From Nitrosovibrio sp. Nv6 (GTDB taxonomy: Bacteria; Pseudomonadota; Gammaproteobacteria; Burkholderiales; Nitrosomonadaceae), in assembly GCF_900110495.1 (NCBI RefSeq), contig NZ_FODX01000001.1, positions 1,116,001 to 1,180,000 of the forward strand: DNA of 64,000 nt, in the 5' to 3' direction. This document shows, piece by piece, positions 58,629-64,000 of this stretch (position 1 is the first letter of the stretch; the number at the start of each line of letters is the position of its first letter). The translations under genes and the position numbers were made by a program. The notes below the pieces were generated by a model, which saw only the letters and a list, made by a program, of their open reading frames with translations, was not told the DNA's origin and did not search any database.

Positions 58629-59222
58629 TTATGGTTTGCTGAAATCCACATTGGGGGCAGTGGAAATTGCTTTCTCGTCTTCAACGGTGAGGCTAGGCTT
58701 CACCTGGAAGCCGAATACCATTGCCGTGAGATTGCTGGGGAACGAGCGCACCACGATGTTATATTCCTGAACTGCCTTGATATAACGATTTCGGGCAACG
58801 GTGATACGATTCTCCGTGCCTTCCAGTTGTGCCTGTAGATCGCGAAAATTAGCATCCGATTTCAGTTGGGGGTAATTCTCGGCCACTACAAGCAAGCGCG
58901 ACAGAGCACTCGACAATTCTCCCTGGGCACGCTGGAATTTTTCGAGCGCCTCCGGATCGTTGATGAGCTCTGGTGTGGCCTGAATGCTTCCAACCCTGGA
59001 GCGGGCATTGGTCACTCCCAGCAGCACTTCTTTTTCCTGCGCGGCGAAACCTTTTACGACGTTGACCAGGTTGGGAACCAGGTCGGCGCGACGCTGATAC
59101 TGATTCAGGACTTCTGCCCAGCTCGCTTTAATCTGTTCGTCCGTCGACTGTAAGGTATTGTAACCACAGCCGCTCAAGGTAAGGACAAGAAACAACGTCA
59201 GCGTCCGCATCAGGTTATGCAT
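58629..59222 (-). CDS. LemA-family lipoprotein/membrane protein
   Basis: A 197-residue protein with an N-terminal signal ending LTLSGCG (lipobox), then the LemA helical bundle with YQRRADLVPNLVNVVKGFA (the conserved NxR...DLxPNLV motif) and RNRYIKAVQEYN at the C-terminal end. AGGAAG precedes ATG 59222; upstream in-frame codons are not used. It precedes the two TPM genes on the same strand, an arrangement seen in many bacteria. Confidence 0.93.
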   Translation of the reverse strand: MHNLMRTLTLFLVLTLSGCGYNTLQSTDEQIKASWAEVLNQYQRRADLVPNLVNVVKGFAAQEKEVLLGVTNARSRVGSIQATPELINDPEALEKFQRAQGELSSALSRLLVVAENYPQLKSDANFRDLQAQLEGTENRITVARNRYIKAVQEYNIVVRSFPSNLTAMVFGFQVKPSLTVEDEKAISTAPNVDFSKP

Positions 59223-59450
59223 GAAATTCTTCCTGGAATAAAGTGTTGCCTCACATGGATGAGTAAATGGGGGCTGATTACCCGATTGCAAGGACCCTGA
59301 AGGAGCAATCCATGGAGCATCCATTGATCAAGCAGGTGGCAGAATCGAGATGATCAAAAGGCGCAATGTAGATCGTAGCTTAGTCTACGATGCCAGGGAA
59401 TGCAAAGCGTCGAGCACTGATTCTGGGGTAACGCAAGGGATGACAAGAAC

Positions 59451-60293
59451 TTATCCGGAGGTTCCCAAAGCCTCCATTGTGCTTCTGGCAAAGCATAAAT
59501 CCTCCCACGCCTTGGCTTTGGCAGGCAGTGTGCGCAGCAGATAGGCCGGATGATAGGTGACAATAACAGGGATGCCGGAATGCTGGTGCAATCTGCCCCG
59601 AAGACTGCCTAGACTGGCATCGGTATGCAGAAGATTCTGCACGGCTGTCTTCCCCAATGCAATAATAAGCTTGGGTCTGATCAGCTCGATTTGGCGCGCA
59701 AGATACGGCTCGCAACACTGTGCCTCATCTGGACGGGGTTCCCGGTTGCCGGGTGGGCGGCATTTTACAATATTGGTGATAAAAACATTGCGGCCGCGCT
59801 TCAGGCCAATGGCGGTCAACATGTTGTCCAGCAGTTTCCCGGCCTGTCCGACAAATGGCTCTCCAGTGGCATCTTCCTGCGCACCCGGCCCTTCGCCTAT
59901 GTACAGCCAGTCCGCACTTTGATCACCTACGCCAAATACTGTCCGCGTGCGAGAGTGGCATAACCGGCATGCGATGCAACCCGCTACGCTCGCCTCAAGT
60001 TCTTCCCAACCCATCTGCAGAATTTTCGAACGCCGGTCTTCCAGTGCACTCACTGCACCGACAGAGGAGTCGCTGCAAACCTGCTCTCCGGACTCGGCCT
60101 GCATCGCAGAAGCGGCGGGAAGCGGTGGGGGCAGTGGCGCCGCCTGGCGCTCCTGGGACAGTTCGGGCGGCTGGGGCATACTGGCCGGTCTAGCCGGTCT
60201 AGCCGGTCTAACATGCCACAAAGGCGTCAAACCCAGCTCTTTAAGTATCTCCCTGCGTCGTTTGCCCTTCTGTGCATTCCCCCCAGCAGTCAT
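59451..60293 (-). CDS. Family 4 uracil-DNA glycosylase
   Basis: An iron-sulfur uracil-DNA glycosylase, 280 residues. The C-terminal 190 residues carry GEGPGAQEDATGEPFVG, the four Fe-S cysteines (CIACRLC and CRPPGNREPRPDEAQCCEPY) and HPAYLLR. The N-terminal 90 residues are a Pro/Ala-rich linker containing a threefold 9-base repeat (ARP units). It overlaps rimI by 4 bases and is the last gene of the tsaB-rimI-udg group. Confidence 0.93.
   Translation of the reverse strand: MTAGGNAQKGKRRREILKELGLTPLWHVRPARPARPASMPQPPELSQERQAAPLPPPLPAASAMQAESGEQVCSDSSVGAVSALEDRRSKILQMGWEELEASVAGCIACRLCHSRTRTVFGVGDQSADWLYIGEGPGAQEDATGEPFVGQAGKLLDNMLTAIGLKRGRNVFITNIVKCRPPGNREPRPDEAQCCEPYLARQIELIRPKLIIALGKTAVQNLLHTDASLGSLRGRLHQHSGIPVIVTYHPAYLLRTLPAKAKAWEDLCFARSTMEALGTSG
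60184..60210. repeat. Three tandem 9-base units in the glycosylase linker
   Basis: GCCGGTCTA occurs three times in a row; on the minus strand this encodes (Arg-Pro-Ala) repeats in the N-terminal linker. A microsatellite-like site where copy-number change would keep the frame. Confidence 0.75.
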
Positions 60294-60751
60294 AAAACCA
60301 ACTCCATCACCAAGGAATCCTCGCGACCTCCCATCGCAGGATAATAATCCCTGCGTCTGGCAATCTGTATGAATCCGATGCGTTCGTATAGCCGGGCAGC
60401 TGCATGGTTGGATTCCCGCACATCCAGAAACATCGTCAGCGCGCGCTGCTCCCTGGCGATATGAATGAAACGTCGCAGCAATTTTTCACCCCAGCCCTTG
60501 TGCTGCGCGCTTGCAGCAATGCTGAGAGTCAGCAAATGGGCTTCTTCCGCTCCGATCGACATAACGCCATAGCCAAAAATATCACCACCCTGCTCCAAAA
60601 CCAGACAGTAATAGCCTGAATCGATAGAGTCGGAGAAATTGCCGCGTGTCCAGGGAAACAGAAAAACTTCCCGCTCTATGGCTACCACCGCATCCAGGTC
60701 TGCCGGAACCATTCGCCTGATTTGCGGCATATCCTGCAATTGGGCGCTCAT
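60290..60751 (-). CDS. rimI: Ribosomal-protein-alanine N-acetyltransferase
   Basis: A 153-residue GNAT enzyme that N-acetylates the S18 alanine in E. coli. IGAEEAHLLTLSIAASAQHKGWGEKLL contains the acetyl-CoA Q/R-x-x-G-x-G/A loop, followed by LDVRESNHAAARLYERIGF, the typical C-terminal signature. It overlaps both neighbours by 4 bases (ATGA), so tsaB, rimI and udg are one translational unit. Confidence 0.94.
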   Translation of the reverse strand: MSAQLQDMPQIRRMVPADLDAVVAIEREVFLFPWTRGNFSDSIDSGYYCLVLEQGGDIFGYGVMSIGAEEAHLLTLSIAASAQHKGWGEKLLRRFIHIAREQRALTMFLDVRESNHAAARLYERIGFIQIARRRDYYPAMGGREDSLVMELVL

Positions 60752-61419
60752 CGCTCTTTCTCCTTCAGAGCTACTTTATTACGGACATAAAGCGGCGCGG
60801 CATCAGCAGGGCGGATACCCAACCCCTTTGCGAGTCTAGGCGCGGCCAGCCGAGCCATTGCACGCGCATTAGGCCGCAGGTCGCCGATAATGTGGCTGAC
60901 GCGCCCGCCGTAGCGGTTGCGCAACACTTCATTGTAGATATCAAAGCCACTGCCGCAGCCCGTCCAACTGGATCCCGAGACGCCTGGCGCATTGAACGGT
61001 AAGCAAAGGGCCGGTTCGCTTACCTCTTGCCATCCGTCCACCGTTTTCTCATAGGCGGCGTGATAAATCTCCTTCATGCGGGCGTCAAGCGCCGCAATTA
61101 CTCTATTTTCCCCGGCCTCCTGTGCCAGCGCTTCCAATGTGCATATTCCCACAACCGGCAGGTCCGCGCCAAAAGCCAGACCCTGGGTTATGCCGCATGC
61201 AATGCGCAGACCAGTAAAAGATCCAGGACCAGCACCGAAAGCGATACCGTCCAGTTGCACCAGCGCCAGTCCAGCTTCGCCTAGCGCCCGCTTTACCATC
61301 GGCAAAATCAGCTCGGAATGCCTCTGTCCGGCAAACACCTCCTGATCCAGTATTTCGCTATCCAGCAATATCGCGACCGAGCAGTACTCGGTAGATGTAT
61401 CGAGAGCAAGAATTTTCAA
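60748..61419 (-). CDS. tsaB: tRNA threonylcarbamoyladenosine synthesis protein TsaB
   Basis: Needed with TsaC, TsaD and TsaE to make t6A37 in tRNA. The 223-residue ASKHA-fold protein has KILALDTSTEYCSVAIL at the start, QRHSELILPMV, and FGAGPGSFTGLRIACGITQGLA. Start codon is TTG at 61419, with no strong ribosome binding site. The tsaB-rimI pair is widespread. Confidence 0.95.
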   Translation of the reverse strand: MKILALDTSTEYCSVAILLDSEILDQEVFAGQRHSELILPMVKRALGEAGLALVQLDGIAFGAGPGSFTGLRIACGITQGLAFGADLPVVGICTLEALAQEAGENRVIAALDARMKEIYHAAYEKTVDGWQEVSEPALCLPFNAPGVSGSSWTGCGSGFDIYNEVLRNRYGGRVSHIIGDLRPNARAMARLAAPRLAKGLGIRPADAAPLYVRNKVALKEKER

Positions 61420-61555
61420 TGTAAAGTCGAGCGAATATCAGGCATCATATGATTCCAGGTAACCTCTGGCGGCGGAAACTTCCGCCGGGAATTCAATGTC
61501 CATTGTTGAGTAGCACCTACCTCGTTTTACTTTACCATTATCGCAGGGAGGAGTC

Positions 61556-61996
61556 ATGAGCATCACGTGGATTCTCGTCGCAAACGCAAGCGCAGCATAC
61601 CTTTACGCAAATTACGGACCAAAAAAAGGACTACAGAAAGTCAAGGAATTCAGACACGACGCCAGCAGGGAAAAACGGGTGGGCCTGGTTTCAGACCGTC
61701 CCGGCTATAACAAAAGCAACGGCAATGGCTGCGGCGCCTATGTACCGGCCACCGATCCCAAACAACACGAGGCGCACAATTTTGCGTGCAGATTAGCGAG
61801 GGAACTGGAACAGGGGCGCACGACCAATAGCTACCAGCGTTTGATCCTGGTTGTGTCAGCTCCGTTCATCGGTTTGATCAACAGCAGTTTGGGAAGCCAC
61901 GTGCGTAACCTCGTAAGCGATACTTTCGAAAAGGATTACACCAGGGCGAGCGAGAAAAATCTGACCAGACATCTGGAAAGCTGCATTTACCTTTAA
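61556..61996 (+). CDS. Host attachment protein-like (baeRF family)
   Basis: A 146-residue cytoplasmic protein with the family's ITWILVANASAAYLYANYG start, a basic middle (HDASREKRVGLVSDRPG, GYNKSNGNGCGAY) and EKDYTRASEKNLTRHLE at the end. These proteins are named after host attachment proteins of Agrobacterium but the fold resembles the release factor eRF1 middle domain, and function is not settled. GGGAGGAG precedes the ATG. Lies between divergent tsaB and convergent thpR. Confidence 0.82.
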   Translation: MSITWILVANASAAYLYANYGPKKGLQKVKEFRHDASREKRVGLVSDRPGYNKSNGNGCGAYVPATDPKQHEAHNFACRLARELEQGRTTNSYQRLILVVSAPFIGLINSSLGSHVRNLVSDTFEKDYTRASEKNLTRHLESCIYL

Positions 61997-62006
61997 GTAG
62001 TCGGAC

Positions 62007-62579
62007 TCAGGAATCCAAAGACCAGCGGCCAACAGGTACGTACACCGATCCGTCGCTGGTTTGTTCCGATTTAACCAGCGCCCACTCGCGCACACGCCAT
62101 GCTATGGGTTCCATCAATTCAGGCAAAGTCTGGCACGAAGCATTTCTCATCAACGTTATGTGGGGCCTGTAAGCTCTCTGCTCCAATGAAAAGCCGGCAT
62201 CGGACAGCCCATCCTGTAATGCGGCTACCAAATTCATCAGTTCTTGTGGAATTCTACCAATTTCCCCATAAACGATACCCTTGTGTTTCCAATAGCATAT
62301 TTTTTCAACAACAAGATCGAAAGCATGCGCCCCGGAATCCCTGATTCCGCTGGCCACCCGGCATAGGATTTCCAACTTGTCGGGGTGCACTTCTCCCACG
62401 AACACTAGCGTGAGATGAATGTTTTCCGCTTTCGTTTTTCGTCCGCCGCAGAGCGTCTCCAATCGCAACCGCTTTACGAGCCCGCCAAGTTGCCTTTGCG
62501 CCTTGCTGTCGGGCCATATCGCAAAAAAAACCCGGACCGTTCGTCGCCCGATTTCGGTGTTGTCTTTAGTCCGCATCAT
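62007..62579 (-). CDS. thpR: RNA 2',3'-cyclic phosphodiesterase
   Basis: Opens 2',3'-cyclic phosphates, acting on RNA ends; 190 residues of the 2H phosphoesterase fold. The two HxTx motifs are IHLTLVF (about residue 54) and HITLMR (about 144). It begins MMRTKDN and overlaps the last 14 bases of ispF, so it is read from the ispD-ispF transcript. Confidence 0.92.
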   Translation of the reverse strand: MMRTKDNTEIGRRTVRVFFAIWPDSKAQRQLGGLVKRLRLETLCGGRKTKAENIHLTLVFVGEVHPDKLEILCRVASGIRDSGAHAFDLVVEKICYWKHKGIVYGEIGRIPQELMNLVAALQDGLSDAGFSLEQRAYRPHITLMRNASCQTLPELMEPIAWRVREWALVKSEQTSDGSVYVPVGRWSLDS

Positions 62580-63060
62580 CCATTCGCTTGATCAGGCATA
62601 CCGCCTCCGCCTCTATTCCTTCCCCCCTGCCAACGGGGCCAAGACGTTCGGCCGTCTTGGCCTTGACATTGACATCTCCCGATCTCATCCGAAGATCCTG
62701 CGTGATGTTGATAACCATGGCGGGAATGTGCGGCGACATTTTAGGCGCCTGCGCCAGGATAGTGGCATCTATGTTCACTACCCTGTAATGATGCTCCGCC
62801 AGCAGGCGATAAACGTTATGCAGCAGTACGCGGCTGTCGATATTCTTGTAGCGCGGGTCGGTATCGGAAAAATGCCTGCCGATGTCGCCCAATGCCGCCG
62901 CCCCCAGAAGAGCATCACATATTGCATGCAACAACACATCCGCGTCGGAATGTCCGAGGAGGCCTTTTTCATAAGGAATGGTTACTCCGCCGATGACAAG
63001 TTTGCGGCCTTCCACCAGTTGATGTACATCAAAGCCTTGCCCGATTCTGAAATTACTCAC
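62566..63060 (-). CDS. ispF: 2-C-methyl-D-erythritol 2,4-cyclodiphosphate synthase
   Basis: Fifth step of the MEP isoprenoid pathway. The 164-residue trimer-forming enzyme has GQGFDVHQL (zinc Asp, His), [12 protein letters not shown] (zinc His) and [11 protein letters not shown], plus [20 protein letters not shown] at the C-terminus. GTG 63060 is chosen since AGAGGA lies just upstream and the family starts MRIGxGxDVH-like. Follows ispD on the same strand. Confidence 0.95.
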   Translation of the reverse strand: MSNFRIGQGFDVHQLVEGRKLVIGGVTIPYEKGLLGHSDADVLLHAICDALLGAAALGDIGRHFSDTDPRYKNIDSRVLLHNVYRLLAEHHYRVVNIDATILAQAPKMSPHIPAMVINITQDLRMRSGDVNVKAKTAERLGPVGRGEGIEAEAVCLIKRMDDAD

Positions 63061-63121
63061 GTTTCCTCTCTCAACTCTACTTGCAGCCACACTATATCCG
63101 CCCACTGCGGCACGTTATCAT

Positions 63122-63817
63122 TTAAGGGTTTCCCAGTATCAGCTCCGCTAAAACCAGATCCTGTGGATATGTAACTTTCAGGTTGCGGGCATCGCTCAGA
63201 ACAAGCTTGGGGCGGAGCCCAAGCGCCTCGATTGCGCCCGCATCATCGGTCATCGCCACGCCGCCGCTCATACTCAATGCTTCCATAAGCAACTTGTAAC
63301 GAAACATCTGCGGCGTTTGCGCCTGCCATAAATTTTCCCTGGATTCTGTACGTTCAACCCGGCGGCCGGTATCGCCGCGCTTCAACGTGTCCGCCACTGG
63401 AACTGCGAGTAATCCGCCTACTTCGTCGTCCGCCAGCTCATCCGTCAATTTGTCGAGCTGCGCTGCCCCCAAACAGGGACGCGCAGCATCATGCACCAAT
63501 ATCCAGTCGTCACCCCTGACGGATGAGGCTTCCCATGCGGCCTTCAGGCCATTGAGCACACTCTCGGCGCGGGTTGCGCCGCCGCATTCCAGCACGACGA
63601 GCTTGCCCGAGAATTCTGACCAGTCATGCCGCGCCCATTCGCCATCATTTGGAGCAAGCACCACGAATACACTGACAATCCTCGGCGCATCGCACAGCGT
63701 CTTCAGAGCATGATAAATCATCGGCTTGCCAGCCAGCGTCAAATACTGTTTGGGAAGTTCGTCTCCCATGCGTGAACCGGAGCCCGCCGCGGGAATCAGC
63801 GCAAAAAAATTTGCCAT
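63122..63817 (-). CDS. ispD: 2-C-methyl-D-erythritol 4-phosphate cytidylyltransferase
   Basis: Third step of the MEP pathway, forming CDP-methylerythritol. The 231-residue enzyme has the nucleotidyltransferase loop [27 protein letters not shown], and [11 protein letters not shown] near the end. No convincing ribosome binding site before ATG 63817. Upstream 63818-64000 shows no gene. Confidence 0.95.
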   Translation of the reverse strand: MANFFALIPAAGSGSRMGDELPKQYLTLAGKPMIYHALKTLCDAPRIVSVFVVLAPNDGEWARHDWSEFSGKLVVLECGGATRAESVLNGLKAAWEASSVRGDDWILVHDAARPCLGAAQLDKLTDELADDEVGGLLAVPVADTLKRGDTGRRVERTESRENLWQAQTPQMFRYKLLMEALSMSGGVAMTDDAGAIEALGLRPKLVLSDARNLKVTYPQDLVLAELILGNP

Positions 63818-64000
63818 AGGTGTGCAACTGGAGTTGGTCTAATTGATCTGGTAGAAAACGGGGATATTAAATTGAACAAGCTTTAACCAGGCAACATAGG
63901 CCAGTCACCGAGATCAGTTTGAAGGCTGCATGAGTCGGAAAATTAAAAGGATGCGCTAAAAAACCACAGGAACCTGCGTCGCAACAGGAAAGCCTAAAAG

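Noticed and set aside
59372..59391. ATCGTAG/CTACGAT stem downstream of the uracil glycosylase gene
   Set aside because: 7-bp stem lacks a proper T-run on the relevant strand, so it is not called as a terminator.

Overview
The window is a dense chromosomal segment from a Gram-negative proteobacterium, most likely a betaproteobacterium. Orders such as aroA-cmk, birA-coaX, trxA-rho-rpmE, yciB-yciI-bolA-ppiC and ispD-ispF point that way. Genus is inference: the content (isolated dihydrolipoyl dehydrogenase, czc metal efflux, EpsC-type serine acetyltransferase next to cysK) fits Nitrosomonadaceae such as Nitrosospira, but no ammonia-oxidation gene is present to prove it. I found no rRNA, tRNA, CRISPR array or intact insertion sequence.

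Region 1 (1-21354) is mostly housekeeping: cmk and aroA (minus strand), cysK-epsC for cysteine synthesis, a Sel1-repeat membrane protein behind a near-consensus promoter, a dihydrolipoyl dehydrogenase homologue, two small membrane proteins, penicillin-binding protein 1A, hemB, engB, coaX-birA, glnS, trxA, rho, rpmE, an M48 lipoprotein peptidase and a glycerophosphodiesterase.

Region 2 (21355-31290) is accessory. It opens with a broken N-terminal piece of an endonuclease V gene (nfi), then holds a 607-residue Rossmann-type protein of unknown function, an unknown lipoprotein, a frameshifted tail of a short-chain dehydrogenase, an M28 peptidase, several gene scraps, an interspersed palindromic repeat, a THUMP protein and a macrodomain protein. 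It ends with a three-gene cluster: two tandem haem-oxygenase-like proteins, each with a complete set of candidate di-iron ligands, followed by an alpha/alpha-toroid protein. This cluster is the best candidate for an undescribed system.

Region 3 (31298-50189) mixes core and adaptive genes: an alpha/beta hydrolase, ppa, an acetyltransferase, an exported intradiol dioxygenase, lon, a cupin, a GH13 glycosidase, a His-rich exported protein with a czcCBA-type heavy-metal efflux operon, a GlxA-type regulator divergent from a small monooxygenase, and a carotenoid oxygenase.

Region 4 (50464-64000) returns to core functions: a DUF2863 protein, msrB, yciB-yciI-bolA-ppiC, alr, lplT, a lemA/TPM-domain set split by a MITE-like inverted repeat, udg4-rimI-tsaB with 4-base overlaps, a host-attachment-like protein, and thpR-ispF-ispD. 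Starts were moved inward from the longest possible reading frame wherever a better ribosome binding site or family length supported it.
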